Of a stretch of DNA of 64,000 nt, positions 56,989 through 64,000 are shown piece by piece (position 1 is the first letter of the stretch; every line of letters begins with the position of its first letter). Both the position numbers and the translations under genes were made by a program. A model generated the notes under the pieces. It was not told the DNA's origin. It was given only the letters and a program-made list of their open reading frames with translations, and made no database searches. Source of the DNA: CALOFP01 sp942492635 (GTDB lineage: Bacteria; UBP6; UBA1177; CALOFP01); the NCBI GenBank assembly GCA_942492635.1, contig CALOFP010000002.1:496001-560000 (forward strand), read 5' to 3'.

Positions 56989-58032
56989 ATGTTTAAACTG
57001 CTAAATTCTTTCGTTTTACTCTTTTCTCTTCTGGTGCTGGGGTGCATAACGGAGGAGGTCGGAAATGGGAGTGAAGATGAAAGCGGTTTTTTAGATTATT
57101 CGGAGGATAAGGGAAAGGGAGACAGTAAGGACAGCGGGGGCTCCGGTGAGTTGCCTGGCGACAGCGGATCGAACAAGGACGAAGGGGAGAACTCACCCAA
57201 CGATACAGATTTTGCATCTCAATCAGATGAAAACAGTAAGGACAACAATCAATCCAATTCTGACGATGAGGATGCAAGTGATGATAGCGTCGATCCAGAG
57301 CCCGATGACGGAGACGACGGTCAGTCGGGAAGCGAAAACAATCATGATGGTGAAAATGAGCAAAGCCCCGACCAGGGAGGCTCGGGGAACGGAAGCGAAC
57401 CGGATGAAGAGTCGACTTCGGATAGTGAACAATCATCCGATTCCAACGGCAGCAATAACGACGATGAAGAGAAACCCGATTCAGATGCAGGAGAGAGTGT
57501 AATCTTTTTTGAGGATTTTGAGAGTGATTCCGCTCCCGCTGACTGGTACTTGGGGAGCAGCTATCAATCATGCAGCATTGCCTGGGAAATCGGTTACACT
57601 GATGTGGATTTTGGGAACGATACGAAAGTATTGGCCACCGGACTGAAAAAGGAGTATTGTAATGACCTTGATTTGATGGCAAAAAGCCCCAAGATCAAAC
57701 TGCCGGAAAACGGAAATATTGAAATGAGATTCAGAGTGTTTTTAAGAGGAGAGGAAGTGAATCCCGGGAAAATACCTCCGGATTATTTGTATATCGAGGT
57801 TGTATCAAGCTCTCTTGATAAAATTCTTAACCCTAAAGAGACAGCTTCTGAAGGATTTGTCCATAAAGAAAAGTATATCGGGGGAATATCCTCTGAATAT
57901 GTCGACATTTCTGCTGATCTGAATGAGTTCAAAGGAAATACGATAACCGTCCGTTTCTTCTTATCTGCGGATGGAACAAAGGTCTCTGACGGGTTCTTCA
58001 TAGACGATCTGGGCATCTATAAAATCAACTGA
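56989..58032 (+). CDS. Lipoprotein with long acidic linker and C-terminal beta-sandwich
   Basis: A 347-residue lipoprotein. The lipobox is LVLGC (C19) followed by ITEE. About 150 residues of Asp/Ser/Glu/Asn-rich linker follow, then a 180-residue domain beginning FFEDFESDSAPADWYLG and ending FFIDDLGIY. This is the pattern of MAM-like or choice-of-anchor-type jelly-roll domains that bind carbohydrate or protein on surfaces. Codon use in the linker is repetitive but not a perfect tandem repeat. It is monocistronic with its own promoter. A function in adhesion is inference. Confidence 0.82.
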   Translation: MFKLLNSFVLLFSLLVLGCITEEVGNGSEDESGFLDYSEDKGKGDSKDSGGSGELPGDSGSNKDEGENSPNDTDFASQSDENSKDNNQSNSDDEDASDDSVDPEPDDGDDGQSGSENNHDGENEQSPDQGGSGNGSEPDEESTSDSEQSSDSNGSNNDDEEKPDSDAGESVIFFEDFESDSAPADWYLGSSYQSCSIAWEIGYTDVDFGNDTKVLATGLKKEYCNDLDLMAKSPKIKLPENGNIEMRFRVFLRGEEVNPGKIPPDYLYIEVVSSSLDKILNPKETASEGFVHKEKYIGGISSEYVDISADLNEFKGNTITVRFFLSADGTKVSDGFFIDDLGIYKIN

Positions 58033-58308
58033 TATTTATCCTTTTTCGAAATCTTCTGTAAATTAAAATGAGCGAGTTCCACTCATCTTGCCGGGGAGAT
58101 TAGGTGAAGATGGGTTTCTGTATTCATGAGTTCAGTAAAATGTTTGAATTTCTAACAATATACGTTGTTTCATTGAAAAAATGATCACTTGGTTAGAAAT
58201 CGGTGGGATAGGATTAAAATGGTTTGCGAATGACGGTTTTCAAAAAGTTCGGAAGTTCGTGCGATAGTTTTTACCGGTGTGATCTATTCGGAGTCGGTTG
58301 GATGGTTT

Positions 58309-59871
58309 TTAGAAAATCGTAAGAGCGCAACCGCTTTCGCCGTAGCCGTCGGAACCGTCCGTACCATCCGTACCATCCGTACCACTTGTATTTCCACCAT
58401 CGACTTTACACTGAGATTCGTCGAAACCGCTACAGTTGTTCTTACAAGTGGCTTTTCCACCTGTGTAGTTTTTACCTTCGATTGAGGTGCAATCTATTGT
58501 GTTCTGATCGCAAACTTCCTGACCTTCAAGGACAATTCCGTCACCGCATTTGAAACCTTTGCAGCCGCTTATGTCAAGTTTGCAGCTGTCATCGCATGCC
58601 AGGGTTCCTTCGGCATAGCCGAGAGACGTACAGCTCTTTCCGGAAAGTGTGTTGAATTCACACTCTTCGTCGTCTGATATGACACCGTTTCCGCACTTTG
58701 AGTAGTTTTCGACGGGAACCTCTATGGTTGTACAGTGAACCGCCCCGCCATGCTCAATTACCTCTTTTGCATTAACCTGAAGTATTGTGAATTCCGGAAG
58801 AACTTCCCTGTAGACGGCTATAGCCGCTTCGTCCGTACCCTTTCCATAGACAGGAACGATAACATGCTTGTTGACTATCAGAGAATTTGTGTGTGCGTAG
58901 AATGTCCGGTAAGCACCTTCCTGCTGTACTTCCTTCCCCTCAATTGCCATCGGAATTCTTACGATCTTCCACTTTTTCGGTTTGCCCTGCTCATCGCTTT
59001 CAGGGTGGGGGATTGAGGCAAAATATTCGGCAATCTTATCGAGAGCCTCTACCTCGGCATTGGTGGCTCCAAGTTCATTTGTTGTCTTGGCGACAAGAAG
59101 AGTGTCGTGATTGAGTATCTTTGCGAACATATCTATATGCTGGCCGTTTGCTGCTGGAGGTGGTTCCGGAACGTAAATGTTTTTACAGCCCATATAGTTG
59201 TGATAAATGGTTTTTATATCTTGCTGGTTCATGTTGTTGTACTTTTCGTTGAACTTGAAAACAGCGTTTGAAACCCAGCAGTTTCCTTTTCCGTCCGTCA
59301 TGAAGTTTCCGCCTTCCGTAGAGAGACCTGTATTGTAGACATTCTCACTATTGATCTCACCGATGGCGATAGGTATGGCGTCGTCTGCAGGTCTATCGTT
59401 GAAATACCGGTTGTTTACGATGATTCTCTTGCCGTTTTCGTAGACAAACCAGGGACCGTAATCTCTTGCCCAGATTGTATCGGGAGCAAACGGCAGTCCC
59501 ATGAAGCTTACCAGCTTGCCGTCAACTCCGCTTATGCTGAGAATTTCATCTTCTACCATAGGTACCACCTCGGAATCCTCAAGGATATAGGCGTAGACAC
59601 CGGCTTCGGTAATGGCCTTGAGAAGAGGGTTGTAGTAAGCCGCAAAATCGATATTGGGATATTTGCGTGACTCAAATTTAATGATAACTCCCTCGAGTTT
59701 TGAAAATTCGGCCGGATTTATAACGTTTTCCGGCGGATTGGTTACCTTCTCATCCGGAAGTCTGTTTACTTCCTCGCTGTTTGTCGCTTCAGGTGATTCG
59801 GTGTCCACTGTCTCTGCTGCAAAAAGCGAGAAAAATGAAACAATTACAAGAATTGGTAGTAGCTTTTTCAA
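58309..59871 (-). CDS. Secreted peptidylarginine/agmatine-type deiminase with GCALTIF tag
   Basis: A 520-residue exported enzyme. The start is TTG 59871, with AGGAGGG about six bases upstream. Signal peptide MKKLLPILVIVSFFSLFAA, no lipobox. The catalytic domain (about 55-390) belongs to the bacterial peptidylarginine deiminase/agmatine deiminase family: D137 (WARDYG), H245 and D247 (GQHIDMF), C379 (GGAVHCTT), in the order and spacing of the Porphyromonas enzyme. A signal peptide favours protein or peptide arginine as substrate over agmatine. Then two Cys-rich DUF4215-like units (CGNGVISDDEECEFN; CGDGIVLEGQEVCD), a Thr/Asp/Gly linker and GESGCALTIF at the end. That end is shared with two trypsins here. 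A consensus promoter lies upstream. Confidence 0.9.
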   Translation of the reverse strand: MKKLLPILVIVSFFSLFAAETVDTESPEATNSEEVNRLPDEKVTNPPENVINPAEFSKLEGVIIKFESRKYPNIDFAAYYNPLLKAITEAGVYAYILEDSEVVPMVEDEILSISGVDGKLVSFMGLPFAPDTIWARDYGPWFVYENGKRIIVNNRYFNDRPADDAIPIAIGEINSENVYNTGLSTEGGNFMTDGKGNCWVSNAVFKFNEKYNNMNQQDIKTIYHNYMGCKNIYVPEPPPAANGQHIDMFAKILNHDTLLVAKTTNELGATNAEVEALDKIAEYFASIPHPESDEQGKPKKWKIVRIPMAIEGKEVQQEGAYRTFYAHTNSLIVNKHVIVPVYGKGTDEAAIAVYREVLPEFTILQVNAKEVIEHGGAVHCTTIEVPVENYSKCGNGVISDDEECEFNTLSGKSCTSLGYAEGTLACDDSCKLDISGCKGFKCGDGIVLEGQEVCDQNTIDCTSIEGKNYTGGKATCKNNCSGFDESQCKVDGGNTSGTDGTDGTDGSDGYGESGCALTIF

Positions 59872-59931
59872 GGTTTTCCCTCCTAAAAATTGAGAACCCC
59901 ACACTCTTTTTTAAACAATGATAACTCAAAC

Positions 59932-59960
59932 AATATAAAAAATTAGGTCACGATTGTCAA
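59932..59960 (-). promoter_or_regulatory. Sigma70 promoter of the deiminase gene
   Basis: On the minus strand, TTGACA (59960-59955) and TATATT (59937-59932) are separated by 17 bases, a near-consensus promoter about 60 bases before the TTG start. Confidence 0.7.
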
Positions 59961-60003
59961 CAAAAGCTATCGAAATGAGATTATTTCACTTTAAAAATAG
60001 TGA

Positions 60004-60009
60004 TATAAT
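60004..60009 (+). promoter_or_regulatory. Minus-10 box implying a leaderless comF mRNA
   Basis: A perfect TATAAT ends seven bases before the ATG at 60017, so transcription would start at or beside the start codon. No Shine-Dalgarno sequence precedes that ATG. The -35 region (TTATTT at 59981-59986) is weak. Confidence 0.5.
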
Positions 60010-60016
60010 TATTTCT

Positions 60017-60715
60017 ATGAATTTACTTAAATCGATCGAAAAAAATCTGCCCGGTGCATGCATGATATGCTCCCAAGTGGTTCCCTTGGGAGAACTTTTC
60101 TGCTCCAAGTGCACTCCCTACGCCATGAGGTCAAAAAGCGTCTGTCCGAAGTGTTCTCTCTACTATCCGGATGCCTTGAAGTATGATGTATGCAGCGAAT
60201 GCGAGAAGAGCGTTTTCAGTAGCCTATATTCACCATTTGTCTACGCCGGTAGTGTGGCAGTGGCTGTAAAAAACATGAAGTACGCCCCGAATATCGGTTA
60301 TGCACGTCGATTCGGTATGTGGCTTTCATATCATATTCCGTATGGCATACTAAAGCAGGACCTCATACTTTTCCCCCCCATGACATTGAGGGATAAATTC
60401 AGAAGGTCTTTCAATCAGAGTGAGATTGTAGCTGAGACACTGTCACTCCGTTTGAAGATTCCGCTGGGTAGGTCAGTTGTGAAAAAGATCCGGCAGACTG
60501 AAAAACAGGCGGATCTTTCCTTCGAGATGAGGGCGAAGAATCTAAAAAAAGCGTTTGTTCTCAAAAAACCTGTCTCCGGGTTGCGAATTCTCATTGTGGA
60601 TGATGTTGCTACCACTCTGGCGACTGTTTCTGTGCTCTCAAAACTTTTAAAGTCAAACGGAGCCGCGAGCGTGAATGTGGTTACAATAGCGAGAAAGAGC
60701 AGGTTTTTCCGCTGA
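60017..60715 (+). CDS. comF: ComF-family phosphoribosyltransferase-like protein
   Basis: A 232-residue protein with an N-terminal zinc-binding region (CMICSQ, CSKC, CPKC, CSEC) and a C-terminal phosphoribosyltransferase fold with PRPP-type motif ILIVDDVATTLAT and the family motif KIRQTEKQADLSFEMRAKNL (RxTxxQxxLxxxxRxxN). ComF proteins act in DNA uptake and, in some bacteria, in replication restart. The start at 60017 is chosen from family length and the TATAAT box just before it; frames from upstream starts would add 21 residues unlike the family. No competence neighbours are present. Confidence 0.85.
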   Translation: MNLLKSIEKNLPGACMICSQVVPLGELFCSKCTPYAMRSKSVCPKCSLYYPDALKYDVCSECEKSVFSSLYSPFVYAGSVAVAVKNMKYAPNIGYARRFGMWLSYHIPYGILKQDLILFPPMTLRDKFRRSFNQSEIVAETLSLRLKIPLGRSVVKKIRQTEKQADLSFEMRAKNLKKAFVLKKPVSGLRILIVDDVATTLATVSVLSKLLKSNGAASVNVVTIARKSRFFR

Positions 60716-60930
60716 TAACTTTCAACTCTTTTAAATTTGACGAATTGCAAATAATGGCAGTAATTACAAATATATAAAGATCAATCGGAACTCGTTGAAC
60801 ACCCTAGTTACGTTTTGCCTTAGATATGGAGGTAAATGGTTGTTGAATGAATGGTGAAATATAAACGCATTGTGTTGGTATGGAGTGCCGGGTAAAATAA
60901 AACATCCATTTTTAGAAAGGAGGTGATCCA

Positions 60931-63378
60931 ATGAAAAGAACTTTTGTCGTTATTTTCTTTTCTGCACTGTTTTTATCGGTCTCCTGTGGAGATGAGGATT
61001 CTTCGGTAAAGGTTACCGATGTTGATCGAATCCAGGATGAAGAGCAACCGGATCTTGACGAGACTAGCGAGGAAGAACCCCTGCCTGATATTGACAAGGT
61101 GGATGATGAACCTGTCGAAAAGGATGACCAGCCGACACCTGATATGGATGAGGAATCGGATGATGATGAGATCGGAGAGTGTACCGGGTTGTCGACGGAG
61201 TTCGGTTCATTCTCTTATAATCCCAAAACAGGGAATTACAATTCAGTGGTAGATCTCGGAGATGGGTCGGTTAATCTATTCAGCGTCCTGCTTCTCTCTG
61301 ATAGCTATGATCCGGCAACTGTTCCAATCGAGGTCGATCTAGGCGCGGGTGATAATCTCAATTACAAGACATGCCTGGAATGTGCAATATTGTGGAGAAA
61401 CATAAAGGATGGTGTTTCGGAAAAGGCATTCTTTCAGGAGTCGGGTTCTTTGAGTATCGAGAACTTGAAACTTGGTACAGGCAATCAGATTTCGGAGTAT
61501 TCAGAAGTAACGATATCCAATCTCAAGCTGATAGAGGTTACGGTAGCTCAAGATTTTCAAACCACACCGGTTGCCAACGGAGGGTGTTTCGAAATTGCCA
61601 CTGTCGGTTGGAATACCATGCCTGAGTGCGAAAGTGATGAGGATTGCGGCGGATTGAGTCCGGCATGCGATACCTCCACCTATACATGTGTTGAATGTAC
61701 AACAAATGAACATTGTCCTGAGGGAAAACTATGCAACACGGCAAAAACGAGTTGCTACGACCCCGAATGTACAGTTGCAACTGAAAATATTGACTGTGGT
61801 GGTTCTACTCCGGCGTGCCACCCGGAAACAAGGCTCTGCGTCGAGTGTACTTCAGAAGTTCACTGTGATGAAAATTCAACCTGCAATCCTGCTACGAATC
61901 TCTGTGAACCGACAGATCTTTGTACTGGAATATCTCTTGAGAAGATAAGTCAGGATTCGGAAAAGCCTAATCTTTACCAGTCACTTTACACTCCTGATAC
62001 GGGAGCTAAAGGAGGAGAAGGGCAGGCCATTCCCGATATTTTATCCATATGGTTCTATGGAGATGGTCTCTCTCCAGGATCATATTCTCTGATGGATGGT
62101 GGAGACGCAAACTATGCCACCTGCTCAAGATGTGTACTTGTCGTTGAAAATCTGTCAGGTGATACGTTCTCAAAAACCTATTTCCAGCAGTATGGAACAT
62201 TGAATATTGACTATGTGGACAGTAATAGCGGTTCAATCGGATCATTGGATGAGTTAAGATTGATTGAGGTCTCCATAGATTCTAGCACTGTTGTCTCCAC
62301 ACCTGTTCCAGGTGGCGATTGTCTTCATATACAGAGCGCAGCATGGAACACAACAGCAGAAACAGCCTGCGACGCTAATGAGGATTGCAGTGGTGATAAA
62401 GCGTTGTGTAAGGTTGATCCCGGGATATGTGTGGAGTGTCTGACAGATGATGATTGCACAGGAAATGAGGGAACTGATATTTGTGATCAAACCCTAAACG
62501 CGTGTGTCCCCGTTTTGGGACAAAGAGGTAACAATTGCGATTCACAAACAATAACAGAGATAATTCAAACAGGCTTATATGAAGATGATATCTCACTTCC
62601 GGGTTACACAGATGACTTCTCTCCTTCGCCAACATGTTCCGCTTCCGGAAGCGAAAATAACGGGAAAGATATGGTTTTCAAATTGTTGCTCAATAAGCAG
62701 TCGGATGTTCTTCTTCGAGTGGATAAAGCCCCGGGAGACGACAGTTTTCTCTATATGGATACCATTTGCGGAAGCGAGTCCATGGGATGCAGCGACAATA
62801 TCTCCGATGAAAATCGTCTAAGCAGGCTCGATATGCAGTTGCTTTCTCCGGGAGAGTACTACGTTGTAGCCGATGTAGCGGGAAATTCGGAGGGAGAGAT
62901 CTCTCTTTTTGCTGATATTATGCCGATTCCCCTAAATTCAAACTACAGTTTTGAAAAATGGAGTGACGGTCTTCCCCTGAATTGGACTAAAGGCGTTGAT
63001 GTTGCAGTTTCGGAGGAGACTCTTAATCGCTATTTTCTTGATAAAAGCTGCAGAGTTACACTCAACTCTGAAAGTTCCGGGAACCTGTTCATAAGTCACT
63101 CATTTACTGTTGAGGTTGGAAAAGTCTACGATGTTACCGCAAAAGTGTTTGCGTCCAAGGGAACTGTGAAGGCCAATATTTACTATGATGAAGTTAATAA
63201 GGGAGAACTTTCCGACAATTCTATAGTTAATGAATGGCAGACAATTTCCTACTCGTTCAGTGCTGATCAGGAAAATGATTCTCTTAAGGTACGTTTTTAT
63301 CCTCAGGAGGGATTTACTATTGGAGAAACAGTGATAGTAGACGATTTCAGAATCGTCGAAAGAGTCTCCACCCCGTAA
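60931..63378 (+). CDS. Modular lipoprotein with duplicated Cys-rich and beta domains
   Basis: An 815-residue lipoprotein. Lipobox FLSVSC (C19) followed by GDED, then an Asp/Glu linker to about 88. Two homologous modules follow: residues about 90-230 and about 330-475 (CTGLSTEF / CTGISLEK, CLECAILWRN / CSRCVLVVEN, NLKLIEVTVAQ / ELRLIEVSIDS), each ending in Cys-rich SDEDCGG/NEDCSG repeats. Next comes a pre-peptidase-like beta domain near 530-670, and a carbohydrate-binding-like C-terminal domain (NSNYSFEKWSDGLPLNWTKG, GETVIVDDFRIVER). The ribosome binding site AAGGAGGTGATC is an exact complement of the 16S 3' end, suggesting strong expression. The next gene starts with the same module. Confidence 0.85.
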   Translation: MKRTFVVIFFSALFLSVSCGDEDSSVKVTDVDRIQDEEQPDLDETSEEEPLPDIDKVDDEPVEKDDQPTPDMDEESDDDEIGECTGLSTEFGSFSYNPKTGNYNSVVDLGDGSVNLFSVLLLSDSYDPATVPIEVDLGAGDNLNYKTCLECAILWRNIKDGVSEKAFFQESGSLSIENLKLGTGNQISEYSEVTISNLKLIEVTVAQDFQTTPVANGGCFEIATVGWNTMPECESDEDCGGLSPACDTSTYTCVECTTNEHCPEGKLCNTAKTSCYDPECTVATENIDCGGSTPACHPETRLCVECTSEVHCDENSTCNPATNLCEPTDLCTGISLEKISQDSEKPNLYQSLYTPDTGAKGGEGQAIPDILSIWFYGDGLSPGSYSLMDGGDANYATCSRCVLVVENLSGDTFSKTYFQQYGTLNIDYVDSNSGSIGSLDELRLIEVSIDSSTVVSTPVPGGDCLHIQSAAWNTTAETACDANEDCSGDKALCKVDPGICVECLTDDDCTGNEGTDICDQTLNACVPVLGQRGNNCDSQTITEIIQTGLYEDDISLPGYTDDFSPSPTCSASGSENNGKDMVFKLLLNKQSDVLLRVDKAPGDDSFLYMDTICGSESMGCSDNISDENRLSRLDMQLLSPGEYYVVADVAGNSEGEISLFADIMPIPLNSNYSFEKWSDGLPLNWTKGVDVAVSEETLNRYFLDKSCRVTLNSESSGNLFISHSFTVEVGKVYDVTAKVFASKGTVKANIYYDEVNKGELSDNSIVNEWQTISYSFSADQENDSLKVRFYPQEGFTIGETVIVDDFRIVERVSTP

Positions 63379-63570
63379 TTTACCGAACATCCAAACTTTA
63401 TATCATTTATTCAACTATTAACCATATGAAATTACATATAAAATAGTCTTTATTGTACGAAAACTTTCATGAAGGTACTTTAATTTCTTGTGTTGAAGTG
63501 ATACGCAATGCTATACTTTAGGCTCAATTCTCAAAATTTGGTGTTTTAAAAAATTTTCAGGAGACAAGCC

Positions 63571-64000
63571 ATGAAAAACTTTTCACTATTTTTATTACTC
63601 CTTTTATCGCTTCTTTTCTATTCGTGTGGAGATGACGACAAAACGAAGAAGGAGGTTGACGACAAAGACCTTGTTGATGTGGATGTGACGGATGAGGATG
63701 AAGTGGAACCGAAACCGGATGAAATGCCCGACGAAATGCCCGACGAAATGCCCGACGAAATGCCAGACGAAATGCCAGATGAAATGCCAGATGAAATGCC
63801 AGATGAAATGCCAGATGAAATGCCAGATGAAATGCCAGATGAAATGCCAGATGAAATGCCAGATGAAATGCCAGATGAAATGCCAGATGAAATGCCAGAT
63901 GAAATGCCAGATGAAATGCCAGACGAAATGCCAGACGAAATGCCAGATGATGACGCTGCTGTTTCCTGCACATCCTTATCCACGGAATTAGGAGAGTTTG
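63571..64000 (+). CDS. Lipoprotein with PDEM tandem repeat (3' truncated)
   Basis: A gene that runs off the window end. ATG 63571 follows CAGGAGA by six bases. Signal peptide MKNFSLFLLLLLSLLFYSC has its lipobox Cys at C19 (FYSC), followed by GDDD, a linker rich in Lys, Asp and Val, then 19 copies of PDEM and PDDDAAVSC. The last visible residues (TSLSTELGEF) match the start of both modules in the preceding gene (TGLSTEFGSF), so it is a tandem paralogue 192 bases downstream. The repeat is likely a rod-like spacer that lifts the domain from the membrane. Confidence 0.85.
   Translation, partial: MKNFSLFLLLLLSLLFYSCGDDDKTKKEVDDKDLVDVDVTDEDEVEPKPDEMPDEMPDEMPDEMPDEMPDEMPDEMPDEMPDEMPDEMPDEMPDEMPDEMPDEMPDEMPDEMPDEMPDEMPDEMPDDDAAVSCTSLSTELGEF
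63715..63942 (+). repeat. 19 x 12-bp minisatellite coding PDEM
   Basis: Nineteen uninterrupted 12-base units of the form CC[A/C]GA[T/C]GAAATG. Variation is only at synonymous third positions, with CCCGAC units near the 5' end and CCAGAT units in the middle. Slippage would add or remove four residues without breaking the frame. Confidence 0.95.

Noticed and set aside
63692..63991. KCQM/KCPT and HLAF/GISS repeat proteins in other frames at the PDEM locus
   Set aside because: They are other-frame readings of the 12-base repeat; only the PDEM frame has a signal peptide, lipobox and ribosome binding site.

Overview
The window comes from a motile, didermic (Gram-negative type) bacterium with an anaerobic, ferredoxin-based metabolism. 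The evidence is an 11-gene flagellar hook/basal-body operon, about ten predicted lipoproteins, a small outer-membrane beta-barrel, a four-subunit pyruvate:ferredoxin oxidoreductase, and consensus sigma70 (TTGACA / TATAAT-like) and sigma54 (GG-N10-GC) promoters. Long Asp/Glu-rich lipoproteins, Cys-rich EGF-like repeats, secreted trypsins, a Kazal-like domain and tail-fibre-like proteins recall Myxococcota and related delta-proteobacteria-like lineages. The sequence alone does not fix the phylum, and there is no rRNA, tRNA, CRISPR array or insertion sequence to help.

Layout. 0-6.7 kb: a 5'-truncated beta-propeller/GGDEF protein, a lipoprotein, inorganic pyrophosphatase, an outer-membrane barrel, and a translationally coupled radical SAM/SPASM enzyme plus acidic exported peptide. 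6.7-17.8 kb (minus strand): four tightly spaced genes for very large or tail-fibre-like exported proteins. 17.8-24.5 kb: a shared upstream region with a perfect dyad, a STAND-type ATPase fused to an AraC-type DNA-binding domain, and a TPR protein. 24.9 kb: small heat-shock protein. 25.7-35.8 kb: flgB-flgC-fliE-fliF-fliG-fliH-fliI-ylxF-like-fliK-flgD-flgE behind a sigma54 promoter. 35.8-37.3 kb: a gene-poor region with two hairpins, a second sigma54 promoter that appears to drive a small non-coding RNA, and a gene remnant. 37.3-47.3 kb: lipoproteins (one with ankyrin repeats, one with a Kazal-like domain), two membrane proteins and two secreted trypsins. 47.7-51.0 kb: por operon. 51.1-55.3 kb: PilZ protein and a complete propeller/GGDEF protein. 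55.5-64 kb: cysteine desulfidase-type enzyme, secreted peptidylarginine/agmatine-type deiminase, ComF, and tandem paralogous lipoproteins, the last cut off by the window end.

Two themes link the genes. One is cyclic-di-GMP and motility: two periplasm-sensing diguanylate cyclases, one PilZ receptor and the flagellar operon. The other is an exported protein repertoire. Two trypsins with the Asp that selects Arg/Lys, and a secreted deiminase with the Asp/His/Asp/Cys set of the Porphyromonas enzyme, end in nearly the same C-terminal tag (GC[S/A]L followed by three hydrophobic residues). That tag is the strongest candidate here for an undescribed sorting or anchoring signal. Other leads are the radical SAM/acidic-peptide pair, the sigma54-driven small RNA, and a 1747-residue lipoprotein whose C-terminal half looks like an alpha-helical pore-forming protein.
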